Of a stretch of DNA of 64,000 nucleotides, positions 43,591 to 52,060 are shown piece after piece. The notes under the pieces are model-generated. The model saw nothing but the letters and a program-made list of their open reading frames with translations. It had not been told where the DNA came from and did no database searches. Origin of the DNA: Hyphomicrobiales bacterium (GTDB lineage: Bacteria > Pseudomonadota > Alphaproteobacteria > Rhizobiales > RI-29); contig WGLQ01000015.1 of NCBI GenBank assembly GCA_016125495.1, positions 1 through 64,000 of the forward strand, given 5' to 3'. The position numbers and the translations under genes are program-made. Each line of letters starts with the position of its first letter. The first letter of the stretch is position 1.

Positions 43591-45282
43591 TCACTGCCAA
43601 TAGTACGCCAGTAGCGAACCGCCCAGCAGCACCGTGGTCCAGAAGGCCATGCTGCCGGTCGGCCATTGGCGACCGAGCAAGCCATGTGGCCCGTTCTGGC
43701 GGGTGAGGGTGTCCAGCGCATAGGAGCCACTCGCTCGCACGACGCCCGAGCCGAACCTCCAGAGTTCGGAGAGCAGCATCCAGAGCGTTGCGGCCACCCA
43801 TGCTCCGGGGCGACGCCAGAGCCAGTCGAAATCGAGCGTGATCGTCAGCGTGCGCCTCAGCCAGCCGAGCATCAGGAAGAAGGCGAGGCCGGAAAAGAGC
43901 AGCAACTGCAGCTGATAGACGATGTGCGATGCCGTGTTGGGCTCGTAGTCCACCGGGTGCGGCAGGAGATCGTAGAGCAGGCGGGGGGCAACGCCCACGG
44001 CAATGCAGGCGACCGAGAGCAGCGCCATGACGGCAAGCATGTTGAGCGGCGGCTCGGCCGGGCGAAGGCCGGAATCCCGGTCGAAAAAGACGAACCAGGG
44101 AAGCTTCAGACCAGCATAAATCATGGCACCGGCCGAGGCTGCCGCGAGCAGAAACCAAACGGTCGCCAGATGGGCCTCGGCCACGGATGCGGTGATGAGC
44201 GATTTGGCGGAAAAGCCCGCCGTGAACGGGAACGCAGCGAGCGAGAGCGCGCCGATCACGGTGAAAAGGCAGGTGAGCGGCATGGTCCGGAACAATCCGC
44301 CGAGATCCGTACACTTGCGCTTACCGGTCATCAGCAGCACCGATCCGGCCGCCATGACCAAGAGGGTCTTGTAGAGGATGTGCGCGAAGGCATGGGCTGC
44401 CGCGCCGTTGAGCGCCAGTGTCGTGCCGACACCGACGGCCGTTACCATGAAGCCAACGTGATTTACGATGCTGTAGGCGAGAACGCGGCGCACGTCGTTC
44501 TCGAGGATCGCAAAGACGATCCCGTAGAACACCATGAAGAGACCGATCGGCACGAGCAGTTCGACCCCCGGAAAGCCGCGGATGAGCGCATACACAGCCG
44601 TCTTGGTCGTAAATGCGGAAAGGAAAACCATGCCGCTCCAGGACGCCTCGGGATAGCTGTCGGGCAGCCAGGCCGCGAGCGGTGGGGCGCCGGCGTTGAT
44701 GAGGATGCCGGCCAGCATGAGCACGCGCGGCCAAGTCGAGATATCGAAGGCCACGAAGGCGATCGAACCCGTCGAGGCCACCTCGCCGGCAATCCCCGCC
44801 ATGAGCAGGACCCCGCCGAGAAAGTGAATGGCGGCATAGCGCAGGCCCGCCCCGCGCGCCGCAGGACCGCCCGCGAAGACGACGAGCGTCGAGGCGATGG
44901 CCATCACTTCCCAGAAAACGAAGAGCGTGATCAGATCACCCGCAAACACCGCCGAAATCGCCGCACCGCCATAAACGAAGGCGGCCGGTATCTCGAGACG
45001 GTTCGACTGGCCGAGCGCAAAGACCGCCCCCGTCACGGCCACCAGCGAAAAGACGAGGCCGAACAAACGGCTCAGATCGTCGCCCGCAACGGGGACCAGG
45101 GTGTGGCCGAGCCATTGGTGGGTCAGCTGCGGCCCATCGCCGGTCGCGAGCACGAGGAGCACCGAGAGGATCGGGGCGCCGAGCACCAATAGCGGTCTGA
45201 GCACGGCCGGCAGCAGCGGCAGCAGCAGGCCGGCGACGATGAGCGGCAGGCCCGGCGGATACGTGTTCGCCTCAATCATCAT
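43591..45282 (-). CDS. Mrp-type antiporter-like subunit D'' (third D-type subunit)
   Basis: This 563-residue polytopic protein belongs to the NuoL/MrpD proton-translocating family. Key residues are visible: Glu in LFVFWEVMAIAST, Lys in SAFTTKTAVYALIRGF, and a broken-helix region around NHVGFMVTAVGVGTTLALN. The C-terminal 100 residues extend beyond MrpD, with amphipathic segments (DFDWLWRRPGAWVAATLWML). It is the last gene of the operon and overlaps the 83-residue gene. It could carry ions or stabilise a larger complex. Confidence 0.88.
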   Translation of the reverse strand: MMIEANTYPPGLPLIVAGLLLPLLPAVLRPLLVLGAPILSVLLVLATGDGPQLTHQWLGHTLVPVAGDDLSRLFGLVFSLVAVTGAVFALGQSNRLEIPAAFVYGGAAISAVFAGDLITLFVFWEVMAIASTLVVFAGGPAARGAGLRYAAIHFLGGVLLMAGIAGEVASTGSIAFVAFDISTWPRVLMLAGILINAGAPPLAAWLPDSYPEASWSGMVFLSAFTTKTAVYALIRGFPGVELLVPIGLFMVFYGIVFAILENDVRRVLAYSIVNHVGFMVTAVGVGTTLALNGAAAHAFAHILYKTLLVMAAGSVLLMTGKRKCTDLGGLFRTMPLTCLFTVIGALSLAAFPFTAGFSAKSLITASVAEAHLATVWFLLAAASAGAMIYAGLKLPWFVFFDRDSGLRPAEPPLNMLAVMALLSVACIAVGVAPRLLYDLLPHPVDYEPNTASHIVYQLQLLLFSGLAFFLMLGWLRRTLTITLDFDWLWRRPGAWVAATLWMLLSELWRFGSGVVRASGSYALDTLTRQNGPHGLLGRQWPTGSMAFWTTVLLGGSLLAYYWQ

Positions 45283-45523
45283 AATAGGTATCCGGGCGCT
45301 TGAGGACGAGGCCGAGAAGCTTCGATCCAGCCACGAGGACGACGCACACGGCAAAGCCGAACCAGGCGCCGAAACCGAAGCCGTCCTCGATGCCGAAATG
45401 GTTGTAGTGCTCGACGAAAAGATCGGCGAGCACGGTCAGGGCGAGGAGTGCGGCGAACGCTCCCCAGAGCACGCGCACGGTGCCCGGTCGCACCAACCAG
45501 TGATCCTGACGCGGCTCGCTCAT
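45272..45523 (-). CDS. Small two-span membrane protein of the Mrp-like operon
   Basis: This 83-residue protein has two membrane spans (VLWGAFAALLALTVLADLFV; FGFAVCVVLVAGSKLLGLVL) joined by HYNHFGIEDGFGFGAWF, and an end LKRPDTYYDD. It sits between two D-type subunits with ATGA overlap on one side and overlap on the other. It is probably an accessory subunit of the same complex. Its position is conserved in some related operons as I recall, but I cannot verify that. Confidence 0.8.
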   Translation of the reverse strand: MSEPRQDHWLVRPGTVRVLWGAFAALLALTVLADLFVEHYNHFGIEDGFGFGAWFGFAVCVVLVAGSKLLGLVLKRPDTYYDD

Positions 45524-47031
45524 CGGCCTTCTCCAACCACGACCATCTGACGTGCCAGTTCGAGAACAGGGTCGGGATAGAAAAAGAGGGCGAGCGTCAT
45601 GAGCGCGGTCATCGAAATGGCGAACACGATCTGCCAGGGCGCGCCGTGGAATTCATCGGCGCGGGCATGACCAGACGCATGCGCGGCGCCGACGTCGGCG
45701 GCGGGGGGCAGGAACGCGGTGTAGATGATCGGGAGGAAATAACAAGCGTTGAGCACCGTGCTCGCCACGATGACGGCAACCGCGAACCATTGCCCGCTGC
45801 CAGCCGCCCCCGAAAGGATGAACCACTTGCCGAGAAAGCCGGCCGTCGGCGGCAACCCGATCATACTTATCGCGCCGATCGCGAATGCGCCCATGGTCAC
45901 AGGCATACGCCGTCCGATGCCACGCATCTGGCTGATCTCGGTGATGTGGGCGGCGGTGTAGACGGAGCCGGCGGCAAAAAAGAGCGTGATCTTGCTGACG
46001 GCGTGCGCGGCGATGTGCATGGCGGCGCCAACGGCCGAGATCGGTGTCAGGATGGCGGCCGCCAGGATCACGTAGGAGAGCTGCGAGACCGTCGAATAGG
46101 CGAGGCGCTTCTTGAGGTTGTCCTGGTGGAGCGCGATGAGGGAGGCGGTTATCAGCGTGAAGCCGGCGAGCCACACGAGCCACTCGCCCTGACCCGAGGC
46201 GGAAAGCGCGTCGAGACCGAAGGTGTAGACCACGACCTTGAGGAGCGTGAAGACGCCGGCCTTGACGACCGCAACGGCGTGCAGCAGCGCCGAGACCGGG
46301 GTCGGCGCTACCATCGCGGCCGGCAACCAGAAATGGCCAGGCATCAGGGCGGCCTTGCCGATCCCGAAGGCGAAGAGAAAGAGGAGAAAGCCGAGCGTCG
46401 CATAGTCCGCCTTGCCGGCCAGGACACCACCAGCGGTGAAATCCGTGGTTCCGGCGAGCGCATAGGTGAAAATCACGGCCGGCAGCAGCAGGACCACCGA
46501 CGATCCCATCAGGAGCGCGAGATAGACGCGTCCGGCGGCGACCGCCTCGCTGTTGGCCTTGTGGACGACAAGCGGGTAGGTGGAGATCGTCAGGATCTCG
46601 TAGAAGATGAAAAGCGTGACGAGGTTCGCCGAGAGGGCGAGCGCGATGGTTGCTGCAATCGCGATGGCGAAGCAGAGATAGAAAACGGTCTGACGCGGCT
46701 CGTCGTTGCCACGCATGTAGCCGATCGAATAGATCGAATTCACGATCCAGAGGCCGCTCGCGATCACCGCGAACAGCATGCCGAGAGGCTCTACGGCGAA
46801 CGCGATCGAAAAGCCGGGCGCGATCTCTGCGACCTCGAGACCAGGGCGGGCGCCGGCGAGCACACGCCCGGCGAGTTCGACGATCCCGAGAAAAAGCGCT
46901 GCGGCCGTCGCGAGCGTCGCGGTCTCGCGCAGATTGCGCTCGAACGAGAACAGCAGAATTAGCAGGCAGCCAAGCGGGGCGACCAGCAGGATCGCGGCGA
47001 GCAGCTCGACATCGGAAAGGGAAGCGAGCAT
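45520..47031 (-). CDS. Mrp-type antiporter-like subunit D'
   Basis: This 503-residue polytopic protein is a second NuoM/MrpD-like subunit. Glu in VTLFIFYEILTISTY, Lys in GIGKAALMPGHFWLP and in VVKAGVFTLLKVV are the expected ion-path residues. It begins at 47031, one base shared with the upstream stop (TGATG), and ends overlapping the small gene (ATGA). As such it belongs to the same complex as the neighbouring D subunit. Confidence 0.9.
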   Translation of the reverse strand: MLASLSDVELLAAILLVAPLGCLLILLFSFERNLRETATLATAAALFLGIVELAGRVLAGARPGLEVAEIAPGFSIAFAVEPLGMLFAVIASGLWIVNSIYSIGYMRGNDEPRQTVFYLCFAIAIAATIALALSANLVTLFIFYEILTISTYPLVVHKANSEAVAAGRVYLALLMGSSVVLLLPAVIFTYALAGTTDFTAGGVLAGKADYATLGFLLFLFAFGIGKAALMPGHFWLPAAMVAPTPVSALLHAVAVVKAGVFTLLKVVVYTFGLDALSASGQGEWLVWLAGFTLITASLIALHQDNLKKRLAYSTVSQLSYVILAAAILTPISAVGAAMHIAAHAVSKITLFFAAGSVYTAAHITEISQMRGIGRRMPVTMGAFAIGAISMIGLPPTAGFLGKWFILSGAAGSGQWFAVAVIVASTVLNACYFLPIIYTAFLPPAADVGAAHASGHARADEFHGAPWQIVFAISMTALMTLALFFYPDPVLELARQMVVVGEGR

Positions 47032-48545
47032 CAGGGACCCCTTGCGATCAGCATCTCGGCGGCCGCGCGCGCGAGGTCGGCCCCGTATGTCGCATCGAGA
47101 CCGAGGGCCACGACCGCGAGCGTCAGGACCGCGAGCGGGACCGTCATGGTCCACGGCGAACTGGCAACCGACGGCTTGCGGTAGGCCATCACCTCCGGCT
47201 GCGGGCGCATGAACGCCAGTTCCAGGACGCGCCCGACGTAGAACAGGGAAATCAGCGAAGAGACCATGATGGCGATCACCATCCACCACCAACCCTTCTC
47301 TATGGCCCCGAGCGCCAGATACCACTTGGAAACGAAGCCGGCCGTGCCCGGCACACCGACGAGGCTCATGCCCGCGATGGCGAAGGCGAGCAACGTCAGC
47401 GGCATCCGCCGGCCGATGCCGGCGAGGTCCTCGAGCCGACAGGTGCGCCACTGCAGGAACACGAAGCCGACGGCGAGGAAGAGGGCGGCTTTCGTGACGG
47501 CATGGTTGAGGAGATGCACGAGGCCGCCCGTCAGGCCGTCGAGATTGGCGAGGCCGACCCCGAGCGTCATGTAGCCGATCTGTGAGACGGAGGAATAAGC
47601 GAGCAGCCGCTTGATGTCGCTCTGGAAGAACGCCACGATCGAGGCGCCGAAAATGCCGGCGAGCGAGAGCGCTATCAGGATGTCGTTGATCGGGAGGGCC
47701 TCGAAGATGCGGCTCGCCGTGAAGACGGAATAGAAATACCGCACCATGAGATAAATCGCGACCTTGGTGGCCGTGGCGGCGAGGAAGGTCGTCGCGAAAG
47801 ACGGCGCATAGGCATAGGCGCCAGGCAACCAGCTGTGGAGCGGAAAGAGCGCGAGCTTGAGGCCGAGGCCGACGAAGAGGAAGGCGAGGGCGGCGAGAAC
47901 GGGCGGGGCGAAGCCGAGCGCACCGAGACGCGTCGACACGTCGACCATGTTGAGGCTGCCCGTCAGACTGTAGAGGAAGCCGACACCGATGACATAGAAG
48001 GTCGCCCCGATGGTCCCCATGACGAGATACTGGTAGGCCGCGACCAGTGCCCGGCGGTCGCGACCGAGCGCGATCATCGCATAAGCTGAGAGCGAGGAAA
48101 TCTCGAGGAATACGAACGCGTTGAACGCGTCACCCGTCACCACGATTCCGACCAGGCCACAAAGGCAAAGCAGGTACATGGTGTAGAACCACGCCTGCTT
48201 GTGCGATGCGATCTCGCTTTCGACGCTGCGCAGCGCGAAGGGCACCATCACCGCCGATACACCGGTGACGAGGAACAGCAGGAAGGCGGACAGCCGGTCG
48301 ATCCGGTACTCGATCCCCCACGGCGGTGGCCAGCCACCGAGATGGTAGGAGATCACCTCCCCCCCGGCGACCTTGCCGAGGAGGAGAAACGCCATCACCG
48401 CGCACGCCCAGGTGACGAGCAGCGAAACGGCCCATGCGAGATGGCCGCGCGGCAACACGGCGGTCAGCAGCGAGCCGATCAGCGGCGTCACCACAACGAG
48501 CGCCGGCAACTGCTCGGCGAGGCCCATGGTCGCGGATGCGTTCAT
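47031..48545 (-). CDS. mnhD: Mrp antiporter subunit D
   Basis: This 504-residue polytopic protein is a MrpD/NuoN-like subunit: AFNAFVFLEISSLSAYAMIA with Glu, GLGLKLALFPLHSWLPGAYA and TATKVAIYLMVRYFYS with Lys, SDIKRLLAYSSVSQIGYMTL. It follows the MrpC gene with a short overlap (ATGA) as in mrp operons. It is expected to form the main antiport channel. Confidence 0.92.
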   Translation of the reverse strand: MNASATMGLAEQLPALVVVTPLIGSLLTAVLPRGHLAWAVSLLVTWACAVMAFLLLGKVAGGEVISYHLGGWPPPWGIEYRIDRLSAFLLFLVTGVSAVMVPFALRSVESEIASHKQAWFYTMYLLCLCGLVGIVVTGDAFNAFVFLEISSLSAYAMIALGRDRRALVAAYQYLVMGTIGATFYVIGVGFLYSLTGSLNMVDVSTRLGALGFAPPVLAALAFLFVGLGLKLALFPLHSWLPGAYAYAPSFATTFLAATATKVAIYLMVRYFYSVFTASRIFEALPINDILIALSLAGIFGASIVAFFQSDIKRLLAYSSVSQIGYMTLGVGLANLDGLTGGLVHLLNHAVTKAALFLAVGFVFLQWRTCRLEDLAGIGRRMPLTLLAFAIAGMSLVGVPGTAGFVSKWYLALGAIEKGWWWMVIAIMVSSLISLFYVGRVLELAFMRPQPEVMAYRKPSVASSPWTMTVPLAVLTLAVVALGLDATYGADLARAAAEMLIARGP

Positions 48546-48910
48546 CGATCCTCATCCATCTCAAGGATGCGGTCCTCGTCGATCGATCCGTAACTCTCGT
48601 GGATGCGAACGACGAGCGCGAGGCCAAGGGCGATTGTCGCGACACCGACGACGATCGCGGTCAGGATCAGTACGTGCGGCAACGGGTTGGAATAGACCGC
48701 GAACCGTGGATCGAGGATTGGCGCCGTACCGCCGAGGATCTTGCCCGGTGAAATGTAGAGGAGAAAGACGGAGGTCTGGAACAACGCGACGCCAACGAGC
48801 TTCTTGATGAGGTTGTCCTTGGCGATGACAATGTAGAGCCCGGCCACCATGAGGAAGATGGTGATCCAGTGATTGTAGTGGGCGATGAATTCGGAAAGCA
48901 AAGGGTTCAT
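48542..48910 (-). CDS. mnhC: Mrp antiporter subunit C
   Basis: This 122-residue protein has three membrane spans and the NuoK-like pattern of MrpC: VAGLYIVIAKDNLIKKLVGV, FQTSVFLLYISPGKILGGTA and PHVLILTAIVVGVATIALGL. It overlaps mnhB and mnhD with ATGA junctions. Confidence 0.93.
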   Translation of the reverse strand: MNPLLSEFIAHYNHWITIFLMVAGLYIVIAKDNLIKKLVGVALFQTSVFLLYISPGKILGGTAPILDPRFAVYSNPLPHVLILTAIVVGVATIALGLALVVRIHESYGSIDEDRILEMDEDR

Positions 48911-49326
48911 CGGCCACGCCCCGCAAAGAGATAGAAAAGCGCCGCCATGGTCGAAGCGACCGTGACGAGAACACCGAGTTCGACGAGGATGATGCCGATG
49001 TGCTGGCCGTGCGCCGGATCGTGGCTGTCGAGAACGGAATAGTTGAGGAACTGGCCACCGAGAAGCATCCCGGCGACGCCGACCCCGGCAAAGATCAGAA
49101 CGCCGAGCGGCGCAAGCACGGCCAGAACGCGCAGCGGCACCACGCGCTGGACGGCATCGAGACCGAAAATGAGCGCATAGAGGATGAGGGTCGCCGCCAC
49201 GATCACACCGGCCTGGAAGCCACCGCCAGGTCCAAAGTCGCCGTGGAACTGCACATAGAGCGCGAAAATCAGCATGAATGGCATGAGGAGCTTGGCGACG
49301 ACGCGCAGGATGATGTCGAGCTTCAT
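48907..49326 (-). CDS. mnhB: Mrp antiporter subunit B
   Basis: This 139-residue protein has the MrpB signature VQFHGDFGPGGGFQAGVIVA and membrane spans near residues 10-25, 40-60, 70-90 and 110-135 (HIGIILVELGVLVTVASTMA). It overlaps the upstream A' gene by four bases. It belongs to the membrane domain of the complex. Confidence 0.94.
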   Translation of the reverse strand: MKLDIILRVVAKLLMPFMLIFALYVQFHGDFGPGGGFQAGVIVAATLILYALIFGLDAVQRVVPLRVLAVLAPLGVLIFAGVGVAGMLLGGQFLNYSVLDSHDPAHGQHIGIILVELGVLVTVASTMAALFYLFAGRGR

Positions 49327-50021
49327 TTGCGATGCCCCTTGCCGCGCGCGTGCTGTGGCCGGCGCTTGGTTGCGGCTGCGCCGCCCTCGGCGCGCGGCTT
49401 CAAGTCGTCGGTGAAGAGGCGCGGAATGCCGCGCGTGGCTTCCGCCTTGACATCGTCGGGCAGAGCCTCGCCCTCGTCATCGGCGGTTCGGGCGCCGGGG
49501 CGCCGCATGCCGGTCAGCAACATGAAAACGCCAATGCCCGCGGTGAAGACGACAGCCACCTCGCCGAGCGTATCCATGCCACGGTAGCTCGCCAGAATCG
49601 ACGTCACGACGTTGGGCACCGTCGTCTCCTCGATGGACTTGGCGAGGTATCGGTCGGCGACGTGTTTGTGGATCGGCGCGTCGGCGGTGCCAAACTCCGG
49701 CAGGCCGAGCGTGGCGTAGATCAGAACGCCCGCGGTGACCAGCGCGAGGGTCAGCGCCACGCCCCCCGAGTGCAGCGGACCGGCCGAGCGCGCGCTCGTG
49801 AGGTAGAGGGCACTGAGGAACAGTACGGTCGACATGCCGGCGCCGACGGCCGCCTCGGTCATCGCGACATCGACGGCATCGAGCACCACGAACACGCTCG
49901 CCATGAGGAAACTATAGATGCCGGCGAGGATGACGACGCCGAACAGGTCCTTCATGCGCATGATGGCCAGAGTGACGATGGCCATCAGGGTCAGGAGGAT
50001 CATGTTGATGAAGGCTTCCAT
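49323..50021 (-). CDS. Mrp subunit A C-terminal half as a separate protein (A')
   Basis: This 232-residue protein corresponds to the DUF4040 part of MrpA plus an MbhE-like region: MRMKDLFGVVILAGIYSFLM, VDVAMTEAAVGAGMSTVLFL, and VTSILASYRGMDTLGEVAVV. The large NuoL-like first half of MrpA is missing from the operon. The last 60 residues are a charged, low-complexity cytoplasmic tail. GGAGGCGGC precedes the ATG. This split form is known from membrane-bound hydrogenase and related Mrp-type modules. Confidence 0.88.
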   Translation of the reverse strand: MEAFINMILLTLMAIVTLAIMRMKDLFGVVILAGIYSFLMASVFVVLDAVDVAMTEAAVGAGMSTVLFLSALYLTSARSAGPLHSGGVALTLALVTAGVLIYATLGLPEFGTADAPIHKHVADRYLAKSIEETTVPNVVTSILASYRGMDTLGEVAVVFTAGIGVFMLLTGMRRPGARTADDEGEALPDDVKAEATRGIPRLFTDDLKPRAEGGAAATKRRPQHARGKGHRK

Positions 50022-50031
50022 GCCGCCTCCC

Positions 50032-50400
50032 TCAGCGCCGTGCAGCCGGCTTGCCGGCGCGCTGATGGCGCGGATCGGCGAGCTTCAGCGAATCGTCGGA
50101 GACCCGCGGCCTCAGCCCGGCATAAAGCGCGGCGCGCGCCAGGGCATGGCTCGCAACCGGGCTCGTGAAAAAGAACAGCAGGAGAAGAACGAGCAACTTC
50201 AGAGAGATCAGGGTGAATCCGGACTCCAACACCAAGCCGGCGATGATGAGCGCGGCGCCGAGCGTGTCGATCATGCCGGCCGCGTGCATGCGGGTGAACA
50301 TGTCCGGCATGCGGATGATCCCGATCGCGCCGGTGACAACGAAGAACGAGCCGAGCCCGAGGAGGCTGGCCGTTGCGATTTCCCGGGCCAGCTCCAGCAT
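50032..50400 (-). CDS. mnhG: Mrp antiporter subunit G
   Basis: This 122-residue protein has the MrpG pattern TGAIGIIRMPDMFTRMHAAG and LGAALIIAGLVLESGF, then a hydrophobic run LKLLVLLLLFFFTSPVASHA. ATG at 50400 shares a base with the mnhF stop (TGATG); a TTG just before is ignored. The C-terminus is basic. Confidence 0.94.
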   Translation of the reverse strand: MLELAREIATASLLGLGSFFVVTGAIGIIRMPDMFTRMHAAGMIDTLGAALIIAGLVLESGFTLISLKLLVLLLLFFFTSPVASHALARAALYAGLRPRVSDDSLKLADPRHQRAGKPAARR

Positions 50401-50681
50401 CAAGCCTCGTCCTCCGTCCCGCTGCCGCCGAGCGTGCCGTAGCGCCAGTATTTGAGGACCGCCAGCGTACCAACCAGGTTCAAGAGACCATAGGTGATGC
50501 CGATGTCCAGGAAATCCGGCCGTCCGGTCATGAAGCCGAACACTGCAAGGAGGAGAATGGCGAGGGTGCCGATGGTGTTGGCGGCGAGTACCCGGTCGAA
50601 AACCGTCGGGCCGCGCAGCGCGCGAACCAAGGCAAGAGCGAGGGCAACGAGAATTGCCGTGGCGACCGCGGCGAACATCAT
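50400..50681 (-). CDS. mnhF: Mrp antiporter subunit F
   Basis: This 93-residue protein has the MrpF pattern RGPTVFDRVLAANTIGTLAI and FLDIGITYGLLNLVGTLAVL with three membrane spans. It starts at 50681, sharing a base with the mnhE stop (or at the next ATG, 50678). Confidence 0.94.
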   Translation of the reverse strand: MMFAAVATAILVALALALVRALRGPTVFDRVLAANTIGTLAILLLAVFGFMTGRPDFLDIGITYGLLNLVGTLAVLKYWRYGTLGGSGTEDEA

Positions 50682-51154
50682 CAGCTCCCCTCGAAGGATT
50701 TGACGCGCCTGTCCATGGAACCGGCGACGACGTCTTCGGCGCCCTCCTTGGTCAAGGCATGCACCGTGAGCGACTGGCCGGCGATGCCGACCGTGACCGT
50801 TCCCGGCGTCAGGGTGATGGAGTTGCCATAGGTGCAGAGACCGACGGCGGTGCGCTGATGGCCCTCGACCTCGACCATCCTCGGTGAGATGGGCAGCGAC
50901 GGGGACCAGATGATGCGGGCGACCGAGACGCTGGATTTGGCGATTTCCCAAGCGAGCCAGGGCCAATAGGTCATGGCGCCCCAGGCAAATCCGATCGGGT
51001 GGCCTTCATCGTCGATGAGGCCCATGCGGCTGGTCAACGCCACGACGCCCAGGACCGATAGCGCGCCGAGCGCCAACAGCATGGGTGTATAGTGGCCGGA
51101 AAGCAGCAGCCAGAAGACCGAAAGAAAGAAAGCCAGGCTCGCGAGCCGCATCAT
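50681..51154 (-). CDS. mnhE: Mrp antiporter subunit E
   Basis: This 157-residue protein is MrpE-like: N-terminal membrane spans (LAFFLSVFWLLLSGHYTPML), WLAWEIAKSSVSVARIIWSP, then the cytoplasmic part GNSITLTPGTVTVGIAGQSL. It is the first gene of the ten-gene operon. GGGGGA lies directly before the first ATG, so the second ATG (51151) may be used. Confidence 0.93.
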   Translation of the reverse strand: MMRLASLAFFLSVFWLLLSGHYTPMLLALGALSVLGVVALTSRMGLIDDEGHPIGFAWGAMTYWPWLAWEIAKSSVSVARIIWSPSLPISPRMVEVEGHQRTAVGLCTYGNSITLTPGTVTVGIAGQSLTVHALTKEGAEDVVAGSMDRRVKSFEGS

Positions 51155-51214
51155 TCCCCCGAATTCAAAGGCCCGCGGCGAGTCCCACTCCGGATGCCCT
51201 CACCAAGTGCCACG

Positions 51215-51242
51215 GTTCTATTACAATCGCGCCCAATATCAA
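51215..51242 (-). promoter_or_regulatory. Weak candidate promoter of the Mrp-like operon
   Basis: On the minus strand TTGATA (five of six) is followed by a 16-base spacer and TAGAAC (four of six), about 60 bases before mnhE. It is the best match in the 270-base region between mnhE and msrB, which are divergent. Confidence 0.3.
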
Positions 51243-51426
51243 GGCCGTTCGCGGTCCAAGAGCATGTTCGAGGCAGGCGTATGCGCTGCTCCCGACGACG
51301 GGGCCTAGGAAGGCGCTGCGCCAACGACTATCCTGTCCGTCAAGTCGTCGCTGCGAGTGACCTGCCCCGGTGCTCGACGAGCCGCCATTCCCCAGGCGCA
51401 GCGAGCCGTGCAGATGTGGAGCCGAG

Positions 51427-51849
51427 ATGAGCAAGCCGCAAGAGACACAGCGCCCGCGCGTCCAGAAATCGGACGACGAATGGAAGGCGCAATTGACGAG
51501 CGAGCAGTACCGCGTCGCGCGCAAGCATGGCACCGAACGTGCCTTCAGCCACGCGTATCACGCCCACAAGGACGCCGGCATCTACAAGTGCGTGTGCTGC
51601 GGCTCACCGCTGTTCGATGCAGAGGCCAAGTTCGATTCCGGCACCGGTTGGCCGAGCTATTTCGAGCCGGTCAGCCCCGATGCCGTGACGGAGCACGTGG
51701 ACCGCAGTTGGCTGATGGTGCGAACCGAGGTGCGCTGCGCGACATGCGATGCCCATCTCGGTCACGTCTTTCCGGATGGACCCGAGCCGACCGGTCTCAG
51801 ATACTGCATGAACGGGGTTGCACTCGACTTCGAGCCATCGCAGGACTGA
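51427..51849 (+). CDS. msrB: Peptide methionine (R)-S-oxide reductase MsrB
   Basis: This 140-residue protein is a full MsrB: start [20 protein letters not shown], zinc-binding cysteine pairs in [11 protein letters not shown] and [13 protein letters not shown], substrate pocket [14 protein letters not shown], and catalytic C127 in [11 protein letters not shown]. It repairs oxidised methionine in cytosolic proteins. The ATG at 51427 has GGAG in front; upstream frame is not conserved. Confidence 0.97.
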   Translation: MSKPQETQRPRVQKSDDEWKAQLTSEQYRVARKHGTERAFSHAYHAHKDAGIYKCVCCGSPLFDAEAKFDSGTGWPSYFEPVSPDAVTEHVDRSWLMVRTEVRCATCDAHLGHVFPDGPEPTGLRYCMNGVALDFEPSQD

Positions 51850-51959
51850 CCTGCCGATCGGCCGCCCGAGCGGGTGGCCTCCCGGCTCCACTCCCTAGCG
51901 AGACGCGGCGGTGCGACCGGCCCGCGTCATCGATCCTCGGCGAACGCACCATACAAGCC

Positions 51960-51971
51960 CCCTCTAGAGGG
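51960..51971. repeat. 12-base palindrome CCCTCTAGAGGG upstream of ptrB
   Basis: A perfect 12-base palindrome with the rare CTAG centre lies 90 bases before the oligopeptidase start. It might bind a small dimeric regulator; nothing else supports it. Confidence 0.25.
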
Positions 51972-52060
51972 AGGCTGCGTTGCCGTTGGTTCGCACAGGG
52001 GCGCGCAACGCTCGGACATGCTCCCGCCCGCGCGCCGAAAATGATTGGAAAGGACACACC

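Noticed and set aside
43666-46962. Plus-strand open frames of about 500 codons each
   Set aside because: Antisense to the antiporter genes; strongly charged composition typical of shadows of membrane-protein genes.
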